Below, piece by piece: positions 22,300 through 34,605 of a stretch of 64,000 nt of DNA. This stretch comes from Helianthus annuus (Eukaryota; Streptophyta; Magnoliopsida; Asterales; Asteraceae): positions 172,177,378 through 172,241,377 of the forward strand of contig NC_035437.2 of assembly GCF_002127325.2 (NCBI RefSeq), in the 5' to 3' direction. Both the position numbers and the translations under genes were made by a program. Under the pieces are notes generated by a model. The model saw only the letters and a program-made list of their open reading frames with translations. It searched no databases and was not told the DNA's origin. The first letter of the stretch is position 1, and the number at the start of each line of letters is the position of its first letter.

Positions 22300-22990
22300 C
22301 TCCATTCGAGGCATTGTACGGACGTAAATGCCGGTCACCTCTATGTTGGGCAGAGGTGGGGGATAGTCAGATCACGGGTCCAGAGATTGTAGTGGACGCC
22401 ACAGAAAAGATTGCACAGATAAGACAACGCATGGCGGCAGCACGCGACCGTCAGAAAGCCTACGCGGATAAGCGTAGGAAGCCATTGGAATTTTAGGTCG
22501 GGGACCGGGTTTTATTAAAAGTCTCACCCTGGAAGGGTGTGGTTCGTTTTGGCAAACGGGGCAAACTAAATCCGCGGTACGTCGGACCATTCGAGATCAT
22601 TGAGAAAATAGGCAAAGTGGCTTACAAGCTAAACCTACCAGCTGAACTCGGTGCAGTTCATAATGTCTTTCACGTGTCGAATCTGAAGAAGTGCCTGTCA
22701 GATGAGACCCTCATAGTTCCTTTTAAGGAACTCACTATCGATGAGCGGTTGCAGTTCGTCGAGGAACCTGTAGAAATCACGGACCGGGATGTTAAGGTCC
22801 TCAAACACAAGAGAATCCCTCTTGTTCGAGTTCGTCGGAACTCTAAACGTGGCCCAGAGTACACCTGGGAACGCGAAGACCAGATGACAGAAAAGTACCC
22901 CCAGTTATTCGGAACCAATGCAACCACTACTGAGGCTGAAGCTACTACTGCGGAATTTCGGGACGAAATTCCAGATCAACGGGGGGAGGA
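22300..22990 (+). pseudogene. Truncated pol 3' end (integrase C-terminus and chromodomain-like region)
   Basis: Nearly identical to 29701-30391. It starts abruptly inside the integrase coding region and carries the same TAG stop (22494-22496) as the longer copy. I see two base differences between the copies (around 22345 and 22919). Confidence 0.9.
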
Positions 22991-25363
22991 TGTGACACCC
23001 CAGGAAAACCAGTGAACGATATAACTTACCTAGCTTCCTCAGTGAGTGCGTACCAAATTTCGGGACGAAATTTCTTTTTAGTTGGGGATAATGTGACAAC
23101 TCGTATATCGAACCCGTCTTTGTAATGAATGTAACGTATGTGTACATGTGAACTTTGATGTATTGAATGCTATTATGTATGTATGTATGTTATGTGCAAT
23201 GTGTATTATGTGTATTTATACAAACAAGCCCAAACGCACAACACCGCTCGATCGCACAAGCCCATTTGGGCCACACCTTGTAATCGGACTATAGGGCAGC
23301 CCATGTAAGGGTCGGCCCACTCCTCTTAAACGTGTAAACACCCATCATTGGGGTTTGTTCTTTCATTTGTTACAATTACCTCACACACACGAAAACCCTA
23401 GTTCTCTCTCTCCCTCACGAACTCGCGGCAGCCGGACTTGCTTCCTCGAAGACTCTCTTGTTCGTTATTCGGATCACCTACTTCCAACCGGTTAGTGTGT
23501 GATGTTATTTGCTTTGATAGATGATGCCTTGATTATATATGATTACATGATAAATCGTGATGTTTTATATGTATGGAAATCGGATGTCTTGCAAGTAATC
23601 GGTTGGATATAAGTTGTTTGAATTTTGTTAAGGTGATTGTAAACCGTATGCTTTTTAATCGGTTATATGTTTGTGTTAATCGGGATTCATACTATGTTCG
23701 GATTCGGATGCTTGAATTAATCGGCTGTGTTATATTTGAACTTGGTTAATATGTTTAGATGGTAGGGTTTAATCCGGTTGAATGATGATAAGTTGTTCAT
23801 GCTTGTTCGATTAGAAATTGTGTGAAAAATGCTTGTTTGATCGGTTATGAATCATGATAGGAACTACAATTGTGTTGATTGATAAAATCTCAGTTATGGA
23901 AACTATTGAGTTTGGTCAAAACAAATTAATTGAAATTGTAACCGATTGCCTGATTTACGGAATGCTTAATCGGATCACACAAGCCGGATCGCACAAGACC
24001 TTCTAAGCGCACAAGAGGCCACTCGCACAAGGCTTTGTGTCGCACAAGGTACCCCAGTCGCACAAGGTTGTCGGATCGCACAAGCTTGACCAGTCGTACA
24101 AGCTTGACTGGATCGCACAAGTTGCTTTATTTTATTGGGCCGTAGACTTGGGCTGGGTAATAAAGCTGATCGCACAAGTTGTTGTTCGGGTTAATTGTTG
24201 GGCTTACTTAATGTTTGGGCCGGGCTGTTACGGATCGCACAACATGTTGTGGATCGCACAACATGTTGGGCCGATTACTTTTGGGCCTAGTTTTACTCGC
24301 ACAAGTTGAATGCATTGTTTAACTGTTATGTGTTTACCATGATCTTCACATGTTCGTACTGTGTTAACTTGCTATGATACATACGTGTATTACTTGAGTC
24401 AAAACCTGACTTGTATGGTAACCCTGTTAGGACGAGGTTGACCACTTTAGTTCAAGAACCTTTTTGTGTATCTGCCGAGCAAACCAAGGTGAGTTCACAC
24501 AGCCAAGGCATGGGATTCCCGGGTTGGGAATTGGGTTGGATTATTTGAAATGGATGATTACTCGTACTTACGCTATTGCTAGACTATAGACCATCGTCCT
24601 CAGGATAGCCATGACACTTACGTAAAACCTACGTAAACTAGTATCTACCATTGTCTCCCGGGTCGGGAGGACACTTACGTAAAACCTACGTAAACTAATA
24701 CCTACTACTGTCTTCCGGGTCGGAAGGACACTTACGTAAATCCTACGTAAACCCCACACGTACCACTGTCCTCGGGGAAGGGCACTCACGTAAATCCTAC
24801 GTGACCTTGTACGTATTCCTGTTCTCGGTTTAAGAAGAACACATGGTTGCAAATAGTCTAGTAAGTACCATAATGGGAAGCCCCCATTAGTAAAGATAAA
24901 CGTGGGAATCCCCCACTAGTGATATATATATAAGCATGGGAAACCCCCACCATTAGTACATACATGCATGGGAAGCCCCCAACTAGATGAACATACTCAT
25001 TATTATTACGAACTTACTTTCTGTGAACTCGCTCAACTAGTTGTTGACTCTCTGCTGCATGCCTTGCAGGACCTTAGGTACTTATGGAGCTTGCACAAGG
25101 AGGAGCAGGTCGTTGTGGGCATGGATCACGAATGCGTAATTAAACACTTATGACATTCAAACATTAATACTTATGATTTGGGCTTTTACTTACATGCTTC
25201 CGCTACTTAAACAAAGTTTGGTTTGAACATCAATCGTATTGATTTGGGTTTTATGAACTACTTTAACTATTATATGCTTGTTCAATATGATTGGTGGCTT
25301 GATCCTGGTCATGTCACGCCTCCAAGCGGTGGTACTCCGTGTGTGGATTTTGGGGGTGTGACA
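22991..25363 (+). repeat. LTR 1 of the gypsy element (2373 bp)
   Basis: It starts TGTGACACCCC after the purine tract GGGGGGAGGA and ends GTGTGACA just before the primer site. Contents: about fifteen TCGCACAAG-like units (23230-24310), four about 65-bp units with ACTTACGTAAA-CCTACGTAA (24600-24820), and four units of GGGAA-CCCCCA-TTAGTA (24870-24990). Confidence 0.93.
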
Positions 25364-25366
25364 GAT

Positions 25367-25378
25367 TGGTATCAGAGC
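25367..25378 (+). other. Primer binding site, initiator tRNA-Met type
   Basis: TGGTATCAGAGC three bases after the LTR end matches the complement of the 3' end of plant initiator tRNA-Met. Confidence 0.88.
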
Positions 25379-25675
25379 CATTGGTTATAGAGAACTTGGT
25401 TTTAATAGGGGAAAACGTTTTTATTAAAACCAGACTATAACCAGAACAGTGCTCTCAACGATCCACAACGACGCTTCGCTCCACGTGCAAGACTCGACAT
25501 CCTAGGTAATATGGTTATGTTTATTACCTGCATGCTAGAACTATATAGAACTTTGCTCGTATTACGCTTAGACACACCTGACACTATTGCCTGAGAATAG
25601 CTATGTGCTTACACTTTTCTGTCATCGCACTACTCGCGAACCATTCTCACTTACGCTACTTTTACTATGAAGATC

Positions 25676-26602
25676 ATGTCTGGACGAATTAACATGACTC
25701 AAGCCCAGTTGACGGCTCTCATTAACGAACAAGTTGCTGCGGCACTTACAGCCGCACAAGCAGGGGGTATATCCTGTAGTCATAGCACACACTAGGATCT
25801 TTAGATCCTACACTCCTAAACTAGCTCTCGTGTTTAAACTTTGTCCTATTCGTACACAATAGGTCAACCCGCGCAGCAGCCTGTCTGCACTTTCAAGAAC
25901 TTCATGGACTATCGTCCAAGCACCTTCAGTGGCACCGAGGGAGCGGTGGGACTCCTCCACTGGTTTGAAAAGCTCGAGTCTGTGTTCGAGATGTGTGAAT
26001 GCCCTGAGGCTCGCAGGGTCAAATACGCCACTGGTACTTTGGAAGGAATCGCGCTAACCTGGTGGAACGCCCAAGTTCAGATTCTCGGGTTGGCAGCTGC
26101 TAACGCCACCCCATGGAACGATTTTAAAGAACTCATTAAGAGGGAATACTGCACGCGTGATGACATCCACAAGTTGGAAGTGGAGCTGTATCACCTGAAA
26201 ATGACGGGGTCAGAGATTGAAGCTTATACGAAACGGTCAAACGAGCTGGCCATCCTGTGCCCCACTATGGTAGACCCACCGATCAAGCATATCGAACTGT
26301 ACCTCAAGGGTCTAGCCTCAGAAATTCAGAGCCATGTTACATCGGCTAACCTCGACAACATCCAAGACATTCAGCGTCTTGCTCATCGCCTCACGGATCA
26401 GGCGGTGGAATAGAACAAGTTGCCCAAATGCAACAGTGCTACCATTTCAGCCGCTACTCCCACTACCCCCAGTGACAGCAAAAGAAAGTGGGATTGGGAT
26501 TCTAGCAAAGGTTCAGCAACAGTTCAATCTCAAGCTCAGCAGCAGAAGACTGACCACTACCAGAGTCCTAGTCAGCAATTCTCAATTCTCTGGTGGTCAT
26601 AG
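25676..26602 (+). pseudogene. Gypsy gag, interrupted
   Basis: The ATG at 25676 begins MSGRINMTQAQL. The frame is broken at 25767 by a 96-bp segment that starts GTATAT and ends ATAG; removing it joins AQAGG to QPAQQP in frame. The retrotransposon gag region follows (FSGTEGAVGLLHWFEKLE). An in-frame TAG lies at 26411-26413 (expected Gln), and a one-base frameshift near 26570-26590 moves the reading to the pol frame. Three CCHC knuckles lie downstream in that frame (26630-26870). This copy cannot make intact Gag unless splicing and read-through occur. Confidence 0.85.
25767..25862 (+). other. Putative 96-bp GT-AG intron or insertion in gypsy gag
   Basis: The donor GG|GTATAT and acceptor CAATAG|GT flank a stretch containing an in-frame stop. 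Excision restores the gag frame exactly. It is AT-richer than the neighbouring coding sequence. Confidence 0.5.
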
Positions 26603-29600
26603 ACAGAGAAGATATCAAGGGTTTCACCCCAAGTGTCACAACTGCAACAGACATCACAGCGGCCAGTGCAACAAGAGTCGTTGTCAAAGATGTCTCAAGA
26701 TGGGTCACGAGGCCAAAGACTGTAGGAGCCCACGACCTGCAAATCAGAATCAGCAACCGCAACTACCAGCTCCACAGAACCCACAGCAGCAGCAGCCACA
26801 GCGTGGAAACCGGGGATGTTTCCAGTGTGGGGCTGAAGGTCATTTCAAACGCGATTGCCCTCAACTGAACCAGAACCAGAATCGCAACAACAACAATCAC
26901 CAGGGCAACGGGAACAACAACGGTGGGAACAACAACAACAATGGCAACGAGGCAAGGGGACGAGCTTTCGTGCTGGGGCGAGGAGACGCAATGAACGATC
27001 CCAATGTGGTTATGGGTAAGTTTCTCCTCGACGATATTTATGTTACTGTTTTGTTTGATTCGGGTGCTGATACAAGTTATATATCGCTAAAAGTCAGTAA
27101 ATTGTTAAAACGTGCACCAACACTCTTAACCACCAAACATGTAGTAGAACTAGCTAATGGTAAGAGCCTAGAAGCCACGCAAGTAGTCAAGGGTTGTAGT
27201 ATTGTTTTAGCCGGTCAACCATTCTCTATCGATCTTATTCCCATAGTCTTGGGAAGCTTCGATATCGTTATTGGGATGGATTGGTTATCCCAACATCAGG
27301 CAGAAATCATATGCAGCGAGAAGATCATTCGTATTCCCCGTACTGGTCAAGAACCTCTCGAAGTTCAAGGCGACAAGAGTGGTGCTGTGGTTGGCATCAT
27401 CTCTTTCTTGAAGGCTCAGAAATGCTTACGAAAGGGGCACACTGCAATTCTGGCACTTGTCACTGACGCATCAGCAAAGGAAAAGAAGCTGGAGGATATT
27501 CCAGTAGTACGCGATTTTCCTCAGGTGTTTCCTGAAGATTTGCCTGGTTTACCTCCTCATCGTCAGGTCGAATTTCAAATCGAGCTCGCTCCAGGAGCAG
27601 CACCCATAGCTAGAGCACCGTATCGATTAGCTCCAACCGAACTGGAAGAACTGTCGAAGCAGCTACAAGAGCTCTTGGAAAAGGGCTTTATTCGTCCAAG
27701 CTCATCGCCTTGGGGAGCTCCAGTACTTTTCGTGAAAAAGAAGGATGGCATTTTCAGGATTTGCATCGACTACCGTGAACTGAACAAGGTGACGGTGAAG
27801 AACCGTTATCCTCTTCCGCGTATAGACGACTTATTCGACCAGTTGCAGGGGTCGAGATACTACTCCAAGATAGACTTGAGGTCAGGGTATCATCAGCTGA
27901 GAGTCCGGGATGAGGACGTCTCCAAAACCGCATTCAGAACTCGCTACGGCCACTACGAGTTTCTTGTCATGCCGTTCGGGTTAACGAACGCACCTGCCGT
28001 ATTTATGGATCTTATGAACAGGGTGTGCAAGCCGTACTTAGACAAGTTTGTGATTGTCTTCATCGACGACATTCTGATCTACTCCAAGAGTCAGGAGGAA
28101 CACGAGCAACACTTACGACTTATTTTGGAACTCCTTCGGAAGGAACAGCTGTACGCTAAGTTTTTGAAATGTGACTTCTGGCTTCGTGAAGTCCACTTTC
28201 TTGGCCACGTAGTGAACAAGGATGGGATCCATGTCGATCCATCCAAGGTAGACTCGATCAGAAACTGGCCTGCACCGCGTACACCAACGGAAATACGCCA
28301 ATTTTTGGGTTTGGCGGGATATTACCGACGGTTCATCAAGGATTTCTCAAAGATTGCTCAGCCGCTTACACTATTGACACAGAAGGGTGTCACCTACCGT
28401 TGGGGCAACACTCAGGAAACTGCTTTTCAGCACCTAAAGGATAGACTTTGCAGTGCACCTATCCTCTCATTGCCTGAGGGCACGGACGATTTTGTAGTCT
28501 ATTGTGATGCATCCATCCAAGGTCTGGGATGTGTGTTAATGCAGCGCGACAAGGTCATTGCTTACGCTTCGCGCCAACTCAAGGTTCATGAACGAAACTA
28601 CACGACGCACGATTTAGAGCTGGGAGCTGTTGTTTTCGCGCTCAAGATATGGCGACACTACCTGTACGGTACCAAGTGCACTATTTACACCGATCACAGG
28701 AGTCTCGAGCATATTTTCAAGCAGAAGGAATTGAACATGCGTCAACGTCGATGGGTTGAATTACTTAACGATTACGAATGCGCTATCAAGTACCATCCAG
28801 GCAAAGCCAACGTTGTGGCTGACGCCCTCAGTTGAAAGGACACACTACCTAAGCGCGTGCGAGCGCTACAGCTTACGATTCAGTCTAGCCTTCCTGCACA
28901 GATACGAAATGCTCAGGTAGAAGCGTTGAAACCAGAAAACATTAGGGCTGAAGCCCTACGCGGCTCAAGGCAACGATTAGAACAGAAGGCAGACGGCGCC
29001 TACTATGTAACGGGGCGTATTTGGGTCCCACTTTATGGCGGACTACGCGAACTTGTGATGGATGAAGCTCACAAGTCTCGCTACTCGGTACATCCAGGGT
29101 CGGATAAGATGTACCACGATCTCAAAACAACTTATTGGTGGCCTAGCATGAAGGCCCACATCGCTACTTACGTTGGCAAGTGCTTGACCTGTGCGAGAGT
29201 CAAGGTTGAATACCAGAAACCAGCGGGCCTACTTCAGCAACCCAAGATACCGCAATGGAAATGGGAAGAAATTTCCATGGATTTTGTTACAGGCCTACCC
29301 AGATCCCAGCGTGGGAATGATACTATATGGGTGATCGTGGATCGACTCACCAAGTCTGCACACTTCCTGGCTATTAAGGAAACGGATAAGTTCTCCACTC
29401 TCGCAGACGTTTATCTTAAAGAAGTCGTTTCGAGGCACGGGGTGCCCACCTCTATCATTTCGGATCGGGATGCACGATTCACGTCAGAGCTATGGCAAGC
29501 AATGCACAAATCTTTTGGCTCACGATTAGACATGAGCACAGCATATCATCCTCAGACGGATGGGCAGTCTGAGCGAACGATCCAAACTCTCGAAGACATG

Positions 29601-30416
29601 CTTCGGGCATGTGTTATTGATTTCGGCAACGGCTGGGAAAAGCATCTCCCTTTGGTGGAGTTTTCGTATAATAACAGTTATCACACCAGCATACAAGCCG
29701 CTCCATTCGAGGCATTGTACGGACGTAAATGCCGGTCACCTCTCTGTTGGGCAGAGGTGGGGGATAGTCAGATCACGGGTCCAGAGATTGTAGTGGACGC
29801 CACAGAAAAGATTGCACAGATAAGACAACGCATGGCGGCAGCACGCGACCGTCAGAAAGCCTACGCGGATAAGCGTAGGAAGCCATTGGAATTTTAGGTC
29901 GGGGACCGGGTTTTATTAAAAGTCTCACCCTGGAAGGGTGTGGTTCGTTTTGGCAAACGGGGCAAACTAAATCCGCGGTACGTCGGACCATTCGAGATCA
30001 TTGAGAAAATAGGCAAAGTGGCTTACAAGCTAAACCTACCAGCTGAACTCGGTGCAGTTCATAATGTCTTTCACGTGTCGAATCTGAAGAAGTGCCTGTC
30101 AGATGAGACCCTCATAGTTCCTTTTAAGGAACTCACTATCGATGAGCGGTTGCAGTTCGTCGAGGAACCTGTAGAAATCACGGACCGGGATGTTAAGGTC
30201 CTCAAACACAAGAGAATCCCTCTTGTTCGAGTTCGTCGGAACTCTAAACGTGGCCCAGAGTACACCTGGGAACGCGAAGACCAGATGACAGAAAAGTACC
30301 CCCAGTTATTCGGAACCAGTGCAACCACTACTGAGGCTGAAGCTACTACTGCGGAATTTCGGGACGAAATTCCAGATCAACGGGGGGAGGATGTGACACC
30401 CCAGGAAAACAAGTGA
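26603..30416 (+). pseudogene. Gypsy pol: protease, RT, RNase H, integrase, chromodomain-like; two stops
   Basis: One frame throughout, interrupted by TGA at 28833-28835 (expected Arg after VADALS) and TAG at 29895-29897 (expected Gln after PLEF). Visible: CCHC knuckles; protease DSGA at 27058; reverse transcriptase with FIDDILIYS near 28060; RNase H with YCDAS near 28500; integrase zinc motif (29070-29190) and catalytic D, D, E near 29280, 29462 and 29572; then a C-terminal region (30150-30305) ending TWEREDQMTEKYPQLF, typical of degenerate chromovirus chromodomains that steer insertion to certain chromatin. The last codons overlap the LTR start. Both stops are C-to-T changes. Confidence 0.9.
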
Positions 30417-32764
30417 ACGATATAACTTACCTAGCTTCCTCAGTGAGTGCGTACCAAATTTCGGGACGAAATTTCTTTTTAGTTGGGGATAATGTGACAA
30501 CTCGTATATCGAACCCGTCTTTGTAATGAATGTAACGTATGTGTACATGTGAACTTTGATGTATTGAATGCTATTATGTATGTATGTATGTTATGTGCAA
30601 TGTGTATTATGTGTATTTATACAAACAAGCCCAAACGCACAACACCGCTCGATCGCACAAGCCCATTTGGGCCACACCTTGTAATCGGACTATAGGGCAG
30701 CCCATGTAAGGGTCGGCCCACTCCTCTTAAACGTGTAAACACCCATCATTGGGGTTTGTTCTTTCATTTGTTACAATTACCTCTCACACACGAAAACCCT
30801 AGTTCTCTCTCTCCCTCACGAACTCGCGGCAGCCGGACTTGCTTCCTCGAAGACTCTCTTGTTCGTTATTCGGATCACCTACTTCCAACCGGTTAGTGTG
30901 TGATGTTATTTGCTTTGATAGATGATGCCTTGATTATATATGATTACATGATAAATCGTGATGTTTTATATGTATGGAAATCGGATGTCTTGTAAGTAAT
31001 CGGTTGGATATAAGTTGTTTGAATTTTGTTAAGGTGATTGTAAACCGTATGCTTTTTAATCGGTTATATGTTTGTGTTAATCGGGATTCATACTATGTTC
31101 GGATTCGGATGCTTGAATTAATCGGCTGTGTTATATTTGAACTTGGTTAATATGTTTAGATGGTAGGGTTTAATCCGGTTGAATGATGATAAGTTGTTCA
31201 TGCTTGTTCGATTAGAAATTGTGTGAAAAATGCTTGTTTGATCGGTTATGAATCATGATAGGAACTACAATTGTGTTGATTGATAAAATCTCAGTTATGG
31301 AAACTATTGAGTTTGTTCAAAACAAATTAATTGAAATTGTAACCGATTGCCTGATTTACGGAATGCTTAATCGGATCACACAAGCCGGATCGCACAAGAC
31401 CTTCTAAGCGCACAAGAGGCCACTCGCACAAGGCTTTGTGTCGCACAAGGTACCCCAGTCGCACAAGGTTGTCGGATCGCACAAGCTTGACCAGTCGTAC
31501 AAGCTTGACTGGATCGCACAAGTTGCTTTATTTTATTGGGCCGTAGACTTGGGCTGGGTAATAAAGCTGATCGCACAAGTTGTTGTTCGGGTTAATTGTT
31601 GGGCTTACTTAATGTTTGGGCCGGGCTGTTACGGATCGCACAACATGTTGTGGATCGCACAACATGTTGGGCCGATTACTTTTGGGCCTAGTTTTACTCG
31701 CACAAGTTGAATGCATTGTTTAACTGTTATGTGTTTACCATGATCTTCACATGTTCGTACTGTGTTAACTTGCTATGATACATACGTGTATTACTTGAGT
31801 CAAAACCTGACTTGTATGGTAACCCTGTTAGGACGAGGTTGACCACTTTAGTTCAAGAACCTTTTTGTGTATCTGCCGAGCAAACCAAGGTGAGTTCACA
31901 CAGCCAAGGCATGGGATTCCCGGGTTGGGAATTGGGTTGGATTATTTGAAATGGATGATTACTCGTACTTACGCTATTGCTAGACTATAGACCATCGTCC
32001 TCAGGATAGCCAGGACACTTACGTAAAACCTACGTAAACTAGTATCTACCATTGTCTCCCGGGTCGGGAGGACACTTACGTAAAACCTACATAAACTAAT
32101 ACCTACTACTGTCTTCCGGGTCGGAAGGACACTTACGTAAATCCTACGTAAACCCCACACGTACCACTGTCCTCGGGGAAGGGCACTCACGTAAATCCTA
32201 CGTGACCTTGTACGTATTCCTGTTCTCGGTTTAAGAAGAACACATGGTTGCAAATAGTCTAGTAAGTACCATAATGGGAAGCCCCCATTAGTAAAGATAA
32301 ATGTGGGAATCCCCCACTAGTGATATATATATAAGCATGGGAAACCCCCACCATTAGTACATACATGCATGGGAAGCCCCCAACTAGATAAACATACTCA
32401 TTATTATTACGAACTTACTTTTTGTGAACTCGCTCAACTAGTTGTTGACTCTCTGCTGCATGCCTTGCAGGACCTTAGGTACTTATGGAGCTTGCACAAG
32501 GAGGAGCAGGTCGTTGTGGGCATGGATCACGAATGCGTAATTAAACACTTATGACATTCATACATTAATACTTATGATTTGGGCTTTTACTTACATGCTT
32601 CCGCTACTTAAACAAAGTTTGGTTTGAATATCAATCGTATTGATTTGGGTTTTATGAACTACTTTAACTATTATATGCTTGTTCAATATGATTGGTGGCT
32701 TGATCCTGGTCATGTCACGTCTCCAAGCGGTGGTACTCTGTGTGTGGATTTTGGGGGTGTGACA
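30392..32764 (+). repeat. LTR 2 of the gypsy element (2373 bp)
   Basis: Same length and structure as LTR 1. I count about thirteen differences by eye; at least eight carry T or A here where LTR 1 has C or G. This implies a recent origin. Confidence 0.93.
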
Positions 32765-32841
32765 TTAAAGGGGGATATTTTTCTCTCTATATTGATGTTT
32801 TTTGTAGGGTGTTAGGATCTTTTTTTATTCATCTATGTAAC

Positions 32842-33185
32842 TGTTGAAGGAAAACGATAAAGAATCTGATCATTCTGATCAGATGTGATTATGAATGAGT
32901 CAACATGTCAAAACTAAGGAAGATACTTGACAAAGGACAAAAAAAGAAACAAACAAACTTCAAGGAAGGATGAGGAGGTTCTGATCAATCTGGTGATAAT
33001 CTGATAATTAGCATCAGATCTGATCTGATCAGAACAAGTAATCAGAAATCTGATGATCAGAATCATCAGAGGCCAGAGACCTGATGATGAATCATTAGAA
33101 TTCTGATGTCCCTACTTGCCATAAGTGATAAGGTATGCACAACTTCCAAGACGACCAGTGGAATGACAGATTCAATGAATATGCC

Positions 33186-33228
<43 letters not shown>

Positions 33229-33517
33229 TTTACAAATCAAGTGTATGAATAAACAAGTTTATTAATACCAAATATTCTCTATAAAGAGAGAATAAAATCC
33301 TACACACTCAACTACCCTTTGCTTACATAGAATTCTTTAAGCATTTGTTTTGTAATAGCAAATAACCATCAATTCCCTTGTAATATTTCAAGGTGATATA
33401 AACTTGAAAATTTTGTATTTGCCTCTTGAAAGTTTGATTTCTAATCCCACACACTATTTTCTATCTTGTTGAAATTAGTTACCATGTTCATTAAACATTG
33501 TTTATCTGGGATCAACA
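32842..33517 (+). repeat. Probable solo LTR, 676 bp
   Basis: It starts TGTTGAAGG and ends GATCAACA (inverted TGTTGA/TCAACA). It contains a TATA box (CTCTATAAAG, about 33277), a poly(A) run and a cluster of CTGATCAGA palindromes in the first 270 bp. No matching 5-bp duplication is visible (GTAAC and TAGGG), so truncation is possible. Confidence 0.5.
33187..33223. repeat. Poly(A) run of about 37 bases
   Basis: A pure A tract inside the probable solo LTR, just before its TATA region. Confidence 0.9.
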
Positions 33518-33882
33518 TAGGGTCTTTCACATATGGTGTTAGAATTGTAACATTTTCACAAACGGTGTCCACATACTTCCCAATTCAGGGGTGTTTTCAC
33601 CCACATTCAATTATCTATGGGTCGTGCCCTAAAACATGGGTTGGCTATACCAGATTTCCCAAATCCAGGTTCCACTTCAAAATTGTTGATTCGGACTTTC
33701 GAAGTGTGGGTTGTTCTTGAGTCACGGAGTTTGAGTGATATCATGTTAAGAGAAAGAGAAGCATGGATGATGGGATGGGTTGTACCACTTGTTTAACGGA
33801 TCTAGATTACCTATTTTATTCTTGTTATTTTCAAATTCTCAGTTACTTTAAATAATTCTGGCAATGTCAAAAGTAATTAAAG
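33518..33882. other. Intergenic DNA, nothing recognised
   Basis: No long frame and no clear repeat boundary. A TGGTGTTAGA at about 33534 could be a decayed primer site of the preceding LTR, but that is weak. Confidence 0.4.
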
Positions 33883-33891
33883 GTAAATTTT

Positions 33892-34198
33892 AGAGTAAAT
33901 TACGTTTTTGGTCTTTGTGGTTATATCACTTTTACTATATTAGCCTAAAATAAGAATTTTTAACATATTTGCCCCCATGGTTTCTATAACTAACTATTTT
34001 GGCCCCTAAGTCTAGAGATCATGGGGGCCAAAATGGTTAGTTATAGAGACCATGGGGGCTAAAATGGTTTGACTTAGGGGTCAAAATGGTTAGTTATAGT
34101 CTTATAGAGACCATGGGGGCAGATATATTAAAAATTCTTATTTTAGGCTAATATAGTAAAAGTGATACAACCACAGGGGCTAAAAACGTAATTTACTC
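33892..34198. mobile_element. Mutator-type MITE (GAGTAAATTAC family)
   Basis: Ends AGAGTAAATTACGTTTTTGG and CGTAATTTACTC. The exact 9-bp duplication GTAAATTTT is at 33883-33891 and 34199-34207. The interior has an inverted pair with GACCATGGGGGC-type units. Confidence 0.9.
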
Positions 34199-34605
34199 GT
34201 AAATTTTTATCAAACCCTTATAGTGCGGTAAAATTACAAATTAAACCTTTTAATTTAATTTCAATTTTAAATAGCCTCATAGTTAAATATTTTAATATTA
34301 GGTATTAGTAAAAACTAATCCTGTAAGCTTTTTTCAATTTGTTTTTACCTGTTTTATAGGCCGTTTACCTATGGCTTTGGCACATATTGTTGGTGCAAAA
34401 CCTACATATTATTGGTGCTAAACCTATTTATGGTTTTCTCCTAATCATAGTATAATATTCTGATTAATATTAGGCACTTCTCAAGAGATAACTTGATTAT
34501 ATTCTCTTCTTACTGAATTGTTTTTGTTTTGTTTTAACCATAAAATGTTGCTTTCTGTTAGAGTCTCTTTTAGTTTTGATCAATACCTGATATATAAATG
34601 TTTGA

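Larger units (their letters stand above)
22300..32764 (+). mobile_element. Ty3/gypsy chromovirus-type element in tandem with a truncated copy
   Basis: Order: 3' end of pol (22300-22990), LTR (22991-25363), primer site, gag-pol (25676-30416), LTR (30392-32764). The block 22300-25363 repeats 29701-32764 at a constant offset of 7401 bp. Both LTRs are 2373 bp with inverted ends TGTGACACCCC and GGGGGTGTGACA. The bases next to the LTR pair (GAGGA and TTAAA) do not match, so this is not a simple insertion. Initiator-Met primer site and a C-terminal chromodomain-like region suggest the Tekay/Del group. Confidence 0.92.

Noticed and set aside
22300..22990. A second independent gypsy element
   Set aside because: It is a fragment identical in layout to 29701-30391, without its own gag or RT; better seen as part of the tandem structure.
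24037..24309. 90-codon frame in the gypsy LTR (also at 31438-31710)
   Set aside because: It consists of the TCGCACAAG array translated; present in both LTRs and without protein features.
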